Assembly (NCBI GenBank): GCA_030625285.1
Contig: DAOURC010000010.1
Location: forward strand, 1 to 12,471
DNA: 12,471 nucleotides
Direction of reading: 5' to 3'
Origin: Eubacteriales bacterium
GTDB lineage: Bacteria; Bacillota; Clostridia; Peptostreptococcales; Acidaminobacteraceae
How positions within the stretch are numbered: position 1 is the first letter of the stretch; each line of letters starts with the position of its first letter. Below, piece after piece: positions 1-6,819 of the stretch. The notes under the pieces are model-generated. The model did no database searches. It was not told where the DNA came from and saw only the letters and a program-made list of their open reading frames with translations. The translations under genes and the position numbers were made by a program.

Positions 1-156
1 TCATCAATTAGTGAAACATTTAGTTGTTTTTTAGATTTTATAAATAAATTTGTAGTTCTTCAGATATACACAAATAATCACCATTATTAATTTTTGTAAT
101 TCCAACAAAGCTGAATTCCGTAATAAACCTATTTTCCATTAACATTGATTTGAATA

Positions 157-591
157 TTAATCAAAAAAATTAATTGGATACCCGTCAACTTCTAGTTCCA
201 TATTGAGTTTAAAAGTTAATTCTTCATTATTGGAAAAGTCTAATAACTCTACTGGAACAGAAAAAACAATAACAAACTTACTTCCAATTTCAGTTGGAAG
301 TTCTTTTGGATCACCGTCAATAATCAATGGAAACGCCCATCCTTCAACTGAATTTTCAACATAGAGGGAACTATCAATAATCTTCACATCACTTCTTTCA
401 GGAATAACTAGTTCATAACTTATAATGCTAATGGTATTAAGTGTATATGGATCGGTTTTATTGACTTGATATTCGAACCATATTGGTTTTTCTTGCCCAA
501 TAGACAATTTTGTTTCATCGGTACATCCAACACCAATTAATAAGATACACATTGAAATGACAGCTAAACCTTTCAAATGATATTTTCTCAT
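157..591 (-). CDS. Putative small lipoprotein of unknown function
   Basis: 144 residues. The N-terminus is a typical lipoprotein signal: a basic start (MRKYHLK), a hydrophobic stretch at about residues 8-20, and a cysteine at position 23 in the context IGVGC. Glycine at -3 of the lipobox is not the commonest residue, so lipidation is likely but not certain. The mature part (24-144) is rich in beta-forming residues (runs such as FVIVFSVPVELL and LTFKLNMELEV), which suggests a small beta-sandwich outside the membrane. I do not recognise the family. The start is well supported: AAAGGAG (600-606 on the minus strand) lies 8 bases before the ATG. The gene is 242 bases downstream of another small membrane-anchored unknown on the same strand, so the two may be related in role or transcription. 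No clear terminator follows it. Confidence 0.72.
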   Translation of the reverse strand: MRKYHLKGLAVISMCILLIGVGCTDETKLSIGQEKPIWFEYQVNKTDPYTLNTISIISYELVIPERSDVKIIDSSLYVENSVEGWAFPLIIDGDPKELPTEIGSKFVIVFSVPVELLDFSNNEELTFKLNMELEVDGYPINFFD

Positions 592-641
592 AGTGTTATC
601 TCCTTTATAATTGAGGATATTTCATAGTTTCACACGTTACA

Positions 642-670
642 ATTGTTAGTTCTTAAGGATCATATATCAA
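642..670 (-). promoter_or_regulatory. Candidate sigma-A type promoter for the lipoprotein gene
   Basis: On the minus strand, TTGATA (665-670, 5 of 6 to the -35 consensus) is followed after 17 bases by AACAAT (642-647, 4 of 6 to the -10 consensus). Transcription would start about 45 bases upstream of the lipoprotein ATG. The spacing is ideal but the -10 is weak, so this is a guess from sequence alone. Confidence 0.3.
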
Positions 671-701
671 AATTCTAGATTTATAAAGTTAAATCGACTT
701 G

Positions 702-800
702 AAACTCTACATCGTATGTGACACCGAAAGCAAAACTTGATTAGATCAAATAAAGAAAATATACTTGCTTTTCCTGAAAAATCAACCCATACTAGAGTTT
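702..800. other. Nested inverted repeats, possible structured RNA
   Basis: The gap between the two minus-strand unknown genes contains several inverted repeats, one inside the other. AAACTCTA (702-709) pairs perfectly with TAGAGTTT (793-800). GTATG (714-718) pairs with CATAC (788-792), immediately inside the outer right arm and separated on the left by a 4-base bulge. GAAAGCAA (726-733) pairs with TTGCTTTTC (765-773) with one bulged T. TTGAT (737-741) pairs with ATCAA (745-749) around a 3-base loop. No T-run follows on the minus strand, so it is not a normal intrinsic terminator. It could be a 3' UTR or 5' UTR element, a small RNA, or chance in AT-rich DNA. A single 8-base repeat is expected about once in a gap this size; the nesting is what stands out. 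Confidence 0.35.
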
Positions 801-833
801 ATTCTATAATCGTATTCTTTATTAACATGTTTT

Positions 834-1430
834 TTACCTTGAAGAATATTCAGTTAAAATATAATTTGTATTTGAATGAATTTCATTGATTATTCTATCA
901 AGTTTAGGATTATCAAGTTCGTTGTGAACAATGTAATACGTAAAAGAATTTTCTTGGTTATTCCCATATAGCAGTTCAAACAAATTGGCATACACTTTCG
1001 CCAATTCTTCAATTTCCAAATCGGTCATTTTTTCTAGATTTTCTGAAAAAAATCGAACAGCATAAATAACATCGGCTAATTCATAGAATACGTTTTTCAA
1101 TCTATCATCGTCTTTGTATGCTACAGCGGTTGCAATATTACTGGTTGTTCCACTCATCAAGAAATAAATGGTACCGTCCATATAATTTTTGAATATTTCC
1201 GATTGTTCAGGTGTTTTCTTGGGATTGCGCAAGAACCTCGCTATATAATCGTATGTATCTGTATATTGCATTAGTTTTGCTCTTACACCAAACATTATTA
1301 TAGAATCGTTTGTTGCTTCTTGATCGGTTTTTATGTCTTTATAGTTGTTGAATAATATTACGTTAAAAGATATCGATACTAGCAGGATAATAATTAAAGC
1401 AACAATTAACGGATTCCTTGGATTTGTCAT
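834..1430 (-). CDS. Small single-pass membrane protein of unknown function
   Basis: 198 residues from the ATG at 1428-1430. The open frame extends three codons further to a GTG at 1437-1439, but the ribosome binding site AAAGGAG (1439-1445, minus strand) overlaps that GTG and lies 8 bases before the ATG, so the ATG (MTNPRNPL...) is the better start. Residues about 7-26 (IVALIIILLVSISFNVILF) form one transmembrane segment or uncleaved signal. A short basic/polar N-terminus precedes it, so the rest probably lies outside the cell. The outer part looks helical and rich in acidic and aromatic residues, with no cysteine and no catalytic motif I can name. I do not recognise the family. The nearest upstream gene on this strand, the cyclo-ligase, ends 257 bases away behind its own terminator, so this gene probably has its own promoter. 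An exact TTGACA lies at 1494-1499 on the minus strand, but no good -10 sits at the usual spacing. Confidence 0.7.
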   Translation of the reverse strand: MTNPRNPLIVALIIILLVSISFNVILFNNYKDIKTDQEATNDSIIMFGVRAKLMQYTDTYDYIARFLRNPKKTPEQSEIFKNYMDGTIYFLMSGTTSNIATAVAYKDDDRLKNVFYELADVIYAVRFFSENLEKMTDLEIEELAKVYANLFELLYGNNQENSFTYYIVHNELDNPKLDRIINEIHSNTNYILTEYSSR

Positions 1431-1594
1431 AATAGCCACTCCTTTCTTATTATAATATTTTAGAAAATATTTTTCTCTTCAATTGCATGATATTGTCAAT
1501 AAATTCTCATCAATCTCTTTTGCCATATCAACTTCTGTCTTAATTATACATTTTACATTAATTAAATACAAATATATTACATATTAAGAAAATC

Positions 1595-1633
1595 AAAGTA
1601 AAAAGCACTAATAAATGATTTTATCAGTGCTTT
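1595..1633 (-). terminator. Rho-independent terminator of the cyclo-ligase gene
   Basis: AAAGCACT (1602-1609) pairs with AGTGCTTT (1626-1633). After one A/C mismatch the stem continues with AATAA-type pairing (1611-1615 with 1620-1624) around a TGAT loop. Read on the minus strand, the stem is followed by TTTTT then ACTTT. It lies about 55 bases past the cyclo-ligase stop codon. The 3' flank on the plus strand is also T-containing, but no plus-strand gene ends here. Confidence 0.85.
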
Positions 1634-1687
1634 CATATGATTTCATAATGTAATTTTAATTGGATACTTCTAAATTGAACTGTTTAA

Positions 1688-2275
1688 CTAAATATTGTTT
1701 CTTTCATTTTGACCAAAAAAATATATTTGATTTTCAGTAATCAGATAATCAACTGCCTTATCATAAGAATCTCTTGGAACCTTGTCGATAACCTGAAGTT
1801 CAAATCCAACTGCGATTTTCATAACCTTATCTCCGATATTTTCAAATAGTCTATCGTAGTATCCACCGCCGTAACCTATTCTATAGCCTTCTTTATCGAA
1901 TACTACACCCGGGGTGATAACGATATCTAGTATTTCTGGGTTGATAACTAAAGTGTTGTTGCTTTTTGGCTCTAATATGCCGTATTTCGATCTGATTAAA
2001 TCATCATGAGAAGTATAGGGATAAATATCCATTTCTTTGGTAACTGAATTTATTTTAGGTATGAAGATTTTGCAGTTTATACTTTTGAGATAAAGTATGA
2101 TATCTAAAGTTTTGACTTCTGTTTTGAAATCAATGAAAATGAAAACGTGCTTATCAATTAGTTTTTCTTCAAAACTTTTTAAAAGAAATAAAATTTTCTT
2201 TGATTTTTCTATTATTTCCCGTTGATTAAGTTGATTTCTTTTTTTAAAAGCTTCATTACGCAATTTATTTTTCAT
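1688..2275 (-). CDS. 5-formyltetrahydrofolate cyclo-ligase
   Basis: 195 residues, the usual length for the family. The enzyme (EC 6.3.3.2, also called methenyltetrahydrofolate synthetase) uses ATP to convert 5-formyl-THF to 5,10-methenyl-THF in the cytoplasm. This returns an inhibitory folate store to one-carbon metabolism. Diagnostic motifs are present: a basic N-terminus (KLRNEAFKKRN), YGILEP at 98-102, and the glycine/tyrosine substrate and nucleotide loop at 123-142 (GVVFDKEGYRIGYGGGYYDR). The C-terminal pattern VGFELQ...VPRD..D..VDYLIT (156-180) also fits. The start is supported by TTGGAGTG five bases before the ATG. It is divergent from ftsE across a short shared intergenic region and ends in a strong terminator, so it appears to be a single-gene transcript. 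Nothing unusual is visible in the catalytic regions. Confidence 0.93.
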   Translation of the reverse strand: MKNKLRNEAFKKRNQLNQREIIEKSKKILFLLKSFEEKLIDKHVFIFIDFKTEVKTLDIILYLKSINCKIFIPKINSVTKEMDIYPYTSHDDLIRSKYGILEPKSNNTLVINPEILDIVITPGVVFDKEGYRIGYGGGYYDRLFENIGDKVMKIAVGFELQVIDKVPRDSYDKAVDYLITENQIYFFGQNERNNI

Positions 2276-2301
2276 AATTTCACTCCAATTTGCTAAAGGC
2301 C

Positions 2302-2331
2302 TTGTTTTTAGTGTCTCAAAAACATTATAAT
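2302..2331. promoter_or_regulatory. Divergent promoter region, shared palindromic -10
   Basis: The 95 bases between the cyclo-ligase and ftsE start codons contain ATTATAAT (2324-2331), which is its own reverse complement. It gives TATAAT on the plus strand at 2326-2331 and on the minus strand at 2324-2329. A weak plus-strand -35, TTGTTT (2302-2307), lies 18 bases upstream. The minus-strand -35 region (about 2347-2352) has no good match. Plus-strand transcription would begin near 2338. Confidence 0.45.
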
Positions 2332-2370
2332 ATAAAAAGGAAGATACGTATGTATGAGAGGTTGGAAAAT

Positions 2371-3045
2371 ATGATTAAATTTGATAATGTGACAAAAAAT
2401 TATAGTGGCGGTATTGTTGCCCTTGATAATATAAATATTCATATTCAAAAAGGTGAATTTGTTTTTATTGTAGGACAGAGTGGAGCAGGAAAATCAACTT
2501 TTGTTAAAATGCTTTTAAAAGAAGAACCACCCACTAAGGGTGAGATATTTATAGAGGATACAAAACTGAGTGATTTACATAGTAGAAGAGTACCTCAGTT
2601 AAGAAGGAAGATGGGTGTTGTTTTTCAAGATTTTAGATTATTGTCTAAAAAAACAGTATATGAAAATGTTGCGTATAGCATGGAGATTATAGGTGCAAAA
2701 CCGAAAGAGGTCAGAAAAAGAGTGCCGCTTATTTTAAGCATGGTAGGACTCTCTAATCGAGCAAAATTGTATCCTGATCAATTATCTGGAGGGGAGCAGC
2801 AGAGAGTATCTATTGCTAGGGCGATGATCAATAATCCAACTTTGCTAGTGGCGGATGAACCGACAGGAAATCTCGATCCTGAAACATCTTGGGAGATTAT
2901 GAGGCTTCTGAAACAATTTAATAGAAATGGGACAACTATAGTTATGGCGACACATGACCAAAACATTGTAGATGCTATGGAAATGAGAGTAATAGAACTC
3001 GTGAATGGAAAAGTAGTAAGAGATCAGGCAAAAGGGGTGTACTAG
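2371..3045 (+). CDS. ftsE: Cell division ATP-binding protein FtsE
   Basis: 224 residues from the chosen start, matching the family length. FtsE is the cytoplasmic ATPase of the FtsEX complex, which transmits ATP hydrolysis across the membrane to switch on a peptidoglycan hydrolase. All ABC motifs are intact: Walker A GQSGAGKST (35-43), Q-loop Gln86 in VVFQDFRLL, signature LSGGEQQR (138-145), Walker B LLVADEPTGNLD (158-169) and H-loop His195 in ATHD. The frame stays open upstream to an ATG at 2290, but that lies before the likely -10. I chose ATG 2371 (MIKFDNVTKNY, the normal FtsE N-terminus) with GAGAGG nine bases upstream. ATG 2350, with AAGGAAG six bases upstream, is an alternative that would add seven residues. 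First gene of the six-gene operon; only two bases separate it from ftsX. Confidence 0.95.
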   Translation: MIKFDNVTKNYSGGIVALDNINIHIQKGEFVFIVGQSGAGKSTFVKMLLKEEPPTKGEIFIEDTKLSDLHSRRVPQLRRKMGVVFQDFRLLSKKTVYENVAYSMEIIGAKPKEVRKRVPLILSMVGLSNRAKLYPDQLSGGEQQRVSIARAMINNPTLLVADEPTGNLDPETSWEIMRLLKQFNRNGTTIVMATHDQNIVDAMEMRVIELVNGKVVRDQAKGVY

Positions 3046-3047
3046 AG

Positions 3048-3932
3048 ATGAAATATTATTCCATTAATGAAACTTTAAAAAGTCTTTTCAGAAATAGGAT
3101 GATGTCTTTAGCTTCTATTTCGTCAGTTGTCGCATCTCTGCTTGTACTCGGTATTATTATGAGTGTGATTTTAAATATAAATTCATTTTCCGAGGGGATA
3201 AAGCATCAATTTGATTCTATTGATGTATATATACAAGAGGATTTGACTAAAAATGAAATTCTAACATTGGGTGAAAGTATTCAAAATATCAATGGTGTTC
3301 ACAGTATAATTTTCGAGACAAAAGATCAAGCTTTAGAAAATTTGAAAATAGATTTTGAAGAGTATTCATATCTTTTAGAGGGGCTTGAATATAACCCGTT
3401 CCCTAATACATATATAATAAATCTGGACGATGTTATTTATGCAGATTCAATCGTCAATCAATTGAAAAATTTACAAGGGATTGAAGAAGTCAAATACTAT
3501 AAGGACTTAGTTAATCGTATTATCGATCTGACGAGTTATGTTAGAAATATCGGATTGGTGTTGACCTTGTTTTTAGCGGGGATTGCTACTTTTATAATCA
3601 ACAATACGATTAAATTGACCATAAATGCTAGAAGAAGAGAAATATCTATAATGAAATATGTTGGAGCTACAAGCTGGTATATAAGATGGCCTTTTATTCT
3701 AGAAGGAACGATTTTGGGACTTATCGGCGCTTTGATTTCAACTGGAATAATATATCTGATATATTCATATAGTTTTCAACTTTTTACATCTCAGTTTTAT
3801 GTGGTTTTTGCAGCGTATATGTTAAATGTAAAAACCATAGCCAAGGAAATACTTGCTCTTAATCTGATAATAGGAACTGGAATAGGTGCATTGGGAAGTT
3901 TGGTTTCTATTAGAAAATATTTAAACGTCTAA
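3048..3932 (+). CDS. ftsX: Cell division protein FtsX
   Basis: 294 residues, typical for FtsX. This is the membrane half of FtsEX. It does not pump a substrate; it passes FtsE's ATPase-driven movement to a hydrolase outside. Four hydrophobic segments are visible at about 21-44, 167-186, 215-241 and 268-288. The large region between the first two (45-165) is the extracellular loop that binds the cognate hydrolase in studied species. The stretch RRREISIMKYVGAT (195-208), just after the second segment, is the conserved cytoplasmic motif of the FtsX/MacB superfamily that contacts the ATPase. The ribosome binding site AAAGGGGTG lies within the last codons of ftsE, nine bases before the ATG, consistent with coupled translation. 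The next gene encodes the expected extracellular partner. Confidence 0.95.
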   Translation: MKYYSINETLKSLFRNRMMSLASISSVVASLLVLGIIMSVILNINSFSEGIKHQFDSIDVYIQEDLTKNEILTLGESIQNINGVHSIIFETKDQALENLKIDFEEYSYLLEGLEYNPFPNTYIINLDDVIYADSIVNQLKNLQGIEEVKYYKDLVNRIIDLTSYVRNIGLVLTLFLAGIATFIINNTIKLTINARRREISIMKYVGATSWYIRWPFILEGTILGLIGALISTGIIYLIYSYSFQLFTSQFYVVFAAYMLNVKTIAKEILALNLIIGTGIGALGSLVSIRKYLNV

Positions 3933-3945
3933 GGGATGATTTATT

Positions 3946-5073
3946 ATGAAAAAAGGAATACTTATTTTAATAGCATTAGCGGTATTGGTTACTTTTTCTT
4001 TTACCATCGCGAGTAGTGAAATTTCTAATAAAGAAAATGAACTTGGAAAAATAGAAAGTGATATCAAGGATCTTGATAAAAAAATTAGAGAAAAAGAAAG
4101 CAGTAAAAAACAAATTATAAAAGACGTCGATTCTCTTAACGACAATATTAGAAATTTAGATAATGAAATAGATGATATTGGTGAGTCCATTACGGGTTAT
4201 GAAATGGATATTACAGAGTTGAATACAAATATCGAAGATACAACTTTAAAAATAGAAGAAAAGACAGAAATTTTTTATGAGCGTTTAAGAGTTATGTATA
4301 AGTCGAAAAATATTGGTTACTTCGAGATTATATTTGGTGCTAAGGATTTTGAAGATTTATTGACAAGAATCGATATAATCAGGCTTTTAGCACAGCACGA
4401 TACAGAGTTGATCAATGTTTTGAATGAAGAAAAACAATATCTTGAAGAAGCCAAATTGGAAGTCGGATTGAAAAAAGTTGACTTAGAGGCTTCTAAAACA
4501 AATTTAGCTGGTAAACAAACAAATTTAAACCAGCAGGCGAATCTTCTTGAAGATAAGAAAAAGCAGCTGGTGAAAGATTTAGATGCACTCGAAACTCAAG
4601 TGGACAGACTTAATGATGATGCAAATAGTTTAACTAAACTAATTGAGAATCTAAAATTAGAGGAAAAATATGTCGGCGGTGTAATGACATGGCCAACACC
4701 TGGAATTTATAGAATTACATCACCTTTTGGATATAGGATACATCCGATACTGAATACAAAAAAATTGCATACTGGCATTGATATCGGAGTACCAAAAGGA
4801 ACAAAAGTAGTTGCCGCTCAATCGGGACATATAATATATTCTGACTGGTATGGTGGCTATGGTCTGGTTGTTATGATTGATCACGGTGGTGGAATTGTAA
4901 CCTTATATGGTCATAATTCAAAACTGGTTACAAAAGTTGGACAGTATGTTGAAAAAGGACAAAATATTAGTTTGAGTGGTAGCACAGGATTATCAACTGG
5001 TCCTCATCTTCATTTCGAAGTAAGGGTTGATGGAAAATATGTTGATCCATTGACGTATGTGACAGCTCAGTAA
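3946..5073 (+). CDS. FtsEX-linked coiled-coil M23 peptidoglycan hydrolase
   Basis: 375 residues. A signal peptide or N-terminal anchor covers about 1-22. Two long coiled-coil stretches follow (about 24-110 and 150-245), rich in K, E, D, N and L. They flank a segment YFEIIFGAKDFEDLLTRIDI (about 125-145) resembling the helical region shared by EnvC, PcsB and CwlO-type FtsEX partners. The C-terminal 258-370 is an M23 (LytM) domain with its metal site intact: His275 and Asp279 in HTGID, His323 in YGH, and His354 and His356 in HLHFE. Unlike E. coli EnvC, whose LytM domain is inactive and only activates amidases, this protein looks able to cut peptidoglycan cross-links itself. Its place 13 bases after ftsX strongly suggests it is held inactive by its coiled coil until FtsEX releases it. 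A short GGGA ribosome binding site overlaps the ftsX end. No symbol is given because partner names differ between genera. Confidence 0.92.
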   Translation: MKKGILILIALAVLVTFSFTIASSEISNKENELGKIESDIKDLDKKIREKESSKKQIIKDVDSLNDNIRNLDNEIDDIGESITGYEMDITELNTNIEDTTLKIEEKTEIFYERLRVMYKSKNIGYFEIIFGAKDFEDLLTRIDIIRLLAQHDTELINVLNEEKQYLEEAKLEVGLKKVDLEASKTNLAGKQTNLNQQANLLEDKKKQLVKDLDALETQVDRLNDDANSLTKLIENLKLEEKYVGGVMTWPTPGIYRITSPFGYRIHPILNTKKLHTGIDIGVPKGTKVVAAQSGHIIYSDWYGGYGLVVMIDHGGGIVTLYGHNSKLVTKVGQYVEKGQNISLSGSTGLSTGPHLHFEVRVDGKYVDPLTYVTAQ

Positions 5074-5082
5074 GGAGGATTT

Positions 5083-6279
5083 ATGAAAAAGAGTAAGATT
5101 ATAATTTTAATGATCATTATGGTAATTATGACAAGTGTCGTGACTTTTACTGTATCGAATTTAGTACAGATAAAGTTGGATGACAAGATATTTGTCAGAG
5201 CGGATAAATATGAATATCTTCAAGAGCTAGAATATCGCTTTGATAAATTATTATACTTGGAAGATTACATCAATGACAATTATTATAAAGAAACAGAGGA
5301 AGTGGGATTTGACGATTTTGTTATCAAGGGACTTTTTGAGGCCTTGGAAGATCCATATTCTACATATATGACTGCAGAAGAATATCAAAAATTCGTAGAA
5401 ATCAATACTGGAACATATTCAGGGATTGGAGTTATTGTAACAGAATCAGAAGATGGATATATTGAAGTTGTCTCACCTATCGACGGTACACCCGGGCAAG
5501 CTGCGGGTCTGAAGCCTGGCGATCGCATCATCAAGGTCGATGGGATCGATGTTACCACAAGGAAGATCGATTATGTGGTATCCTTGATAAAAGGTGAAGA
5601 AGGCACCAGTGTCACTTTGACTATCGACCGTGATGACGACGGGATTTTCGATGTTGATATCACTCGGGCAAAAATTGTGACTAAATCAGTTGCATCCGAG
5701 GTTTTAGAAGACTCTATCGGATATATCCGTATAAATATTTTTGACGATAAATCATATGATGAATTTAAAGAAAATATTAATGGATTATTGGAAAGCGATG
5801 TTGAATCGCTAATAATCGATGTGAGAAGCAACCCAGGTGGATCTTTGAATGAAGTTATAAAAATAGCAGATTTATTATTGGGTGATCAGATTATTGTTTA
5901 CACTGAAGATAGAGATGGAAATAGAGAAATTGAAAGATCCGATAAAAACAAAATCAATGTACCTATAGTTGTTTTGACGAATGGTGGAAGCGCAAGCGCT
6001 TCAGAAATTTTAACTGCAGCTATCCAGGATACAAATTCAGGTGTTGTCATAGGAGATACTACATTTGGAAAAGGGCTAGTGCAACTTTCAGTTCCGCTTA
6101 AGGATGGAAGTGCGTTCAAGCTTACTATTTCCGAGTATTTTACACCAAATGGAACGAATATTCACGGCGTTGGAATAAAACCTAATTATGATGTTGAATA
6201 TATTGAATCAAAAGGGTATATAATAGACGATGAGAATGACGGTGTGTTAGATTTTGCAATAGATTATATTAAGGAGTAA
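5083..6279 (+). CDS. ctpA: Membrane-anchored S41 C-terminal processing protease
   Basis: 398 residues. An N-terminal hydrophobic segment (about 5-27) anchors the protein, leaving the enzyme outside the membrane. The family-specific helical part (about 45-105, including GLFEALEDPYSTYM) is followed by a PDZ domain (about 108-197). The protease core then shows NPGG (in RSNPGGS), SASASE with the likely nucleophile Ser305, and FGKGLVQ with Lys330 and Gln334, the Ser-Lys-Gln set known for CtpB. Such enzymes trim or degrade secreted substrates after the PDZ domain recognises their C-termini. A role in processing the neighbouring hydrolase is inference. It ends soon after the core, without the extra C-terminal peptidoglycan-binding domain some relatives carry. 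The PDZ stretch is unusually GC-rich, and two DxDxDG-like loops (182-190 and 382-390) are odd. AAGGAGG overlaps the previous stop codon. The ctpA versus ctpB name is not resolvable here. Confidence 0.93.
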   Translation: MKKSKIIILMIIMVIMTSVVTFTVSNLVQIKLDDKIFVRADKYEYLQELEYRFDKLLYLEDYINDNYYKETEEVGFDDFVIKGLFEALEDPYSTYMTAEEYQKFVEINTGTYSGIGVIVTESEDGYIEVVSPIDGTPGQAAGLKPGDRIIKVDGIDVTTRKIDYVVSLIKGEEGTSVTLTIDRDDDGIFDVDITRAKIVTKSVASEVLEDSIGYIRINIFDDKSYDEFKENINGLLESDVESLIIDVRSNPGGSLNEVIKIADLLLGDQIIVYTEDRDGNREIERSDKNKINVPIVVLTNGGSASASEILTAAIQDTNSGVVIGDTTFGKGLVQLSVPLKDGSAFKLTISEYFTPNGTNIHGVGIKPNYDVEYIESKGYIIDDENDGVLDFAIDYIKE

Positions 6280-6282
6280 GGT

Positions 6283-6819
6283 ATGATAATTAGAAAAGCA
6301 AGTGTTTATGATGCTTCAGGAATTTCACAGGTACACTATGAAATGTTTATGAAAACCTATTCAAACATTTATCCTGAAAATGTAATGGGGAAAGTAGATT
6401 TAGAGAAGACGAAAAAGAAGTGGATGAAAATATTGAATGAGGACAATGATGTTCTTGTTGCGGAAGCTAGCGACGGTAGAATTGTTGGCTTCATTAAAGG
6501 GCATGTCATTAAGAACAAACCTTATGATAGTGAAATTTCAGCAATATTTTTGTTGGAAAAGTACCAACATTCTGGGCTTGGCAAGACGTTGTTTTTTAAA
6601 GGATTAAAGGAATTGCATCAAAGCAAGTGTAATAGTACGATTGTTTGGTGTAATAAGGATAACCCATCGGTTGTTTTTTATGAATCTATTGGTGGTGAAA
6701 TATTCGATACTAAAATTGACCGTATAGGTAATAGGGATTATGTTGTTCTAGGTTTCAAATGGGATAACATCGGTAAGCTTATCGAGAATCATTGTGTGGA
6801 GGAACTAGATGAAGAGTGA
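6283..6819 (+). CDS. GNAT-family N-acetyltransferase
   Basis: 178 residues. The N-terminus MIIRKASVYDASGI is the usual first strand and helix of GNAT enzymes. VAEASDGRIVGFIKG (59-73) fits the central strands, and the acetyl-CoA pyrophosphate loop is seen as YQHSGLGKTLF (94-104, Q-x-x-G-x-G type). NPSVVFYESIGGEI (127-140) is the typical late motif where the chain folds back on the cofactor. It should transfer an acetyl group from acetyl-CoA to an amine in the cytoplasm. The acceptor cannot be told from sequence; small molecules, antibiotics or protein N-termini are all possible in this family. AAGGAG six bases upstream lies inside the last codons of the S41 gene, and its own end overlaps the next gene by 11 bases. 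Translation is therefore probably coupled, although no functional link to division is obvious. Confidence 0.88.
   Translation: MIIRKASVYDASGISQVHYEMFMKTYSNIYPENVMGKVDLEKTKKKWMKILNEDNDVLVAEASDGRIVGFIKGHVIKNKPYDSEISAIFLLEKYQHSGLGKTLFFKGLKELHQSKCNSTIVWCNKDNPSVVFYESIGGEIFDTKIDRIGNRDYVVLGFKWDNIGKLIENHCVEELDEE

Noticed and set aside
1..90. A plus-strand frame open from the left edge to a stop at 88-90
   Set aside because: Only 29 codons, AT-rich, with no recognisable motif and no terminator after it. It could be the tail of a gene outside the window, but nothing supports this.
38..145. A 35-codon minus-strand frame starting MLMENRF downstream of the lipoprotein gene
   Set aside because: No ribosome binding site precedes either possible ATG, the product is very short, and I cannot connect it to a frameshifted extension of the lipoprotein.
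1437..1439. GTG start for the membrane protein of unknown function
   Set aside because: The GTG overlaps the ribosome binding site itself; the ATG nine bases later has correct spacing.
1479..1526. A 15-residue minus-strand frame (MAKEIDENLLTISCN) between the membrane-protein gene and the cyclo-ligase terminator
   Set aside because: Its upstream sequence has no convincing ribosome binding site, and frames this short arise easily by chance.
2290..2370. A longer FtsE start adding 27 residues
   Set aside because: The extension begins upstream of the likely -10, has no homology-like content, and the normal FtsE N-terminus begins at the ATG at 2371 with a fitting ribosome binding site.
3921..4190. 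Minus-strand frame opposite the start of the M23 gene, serine/leucine/isoleucine rich
   Set aside because: Its composition is the mirror of the coiled-coil coding strand (GAA, AAA and GAT codons read backwards). It is a shadow of a clear gene.
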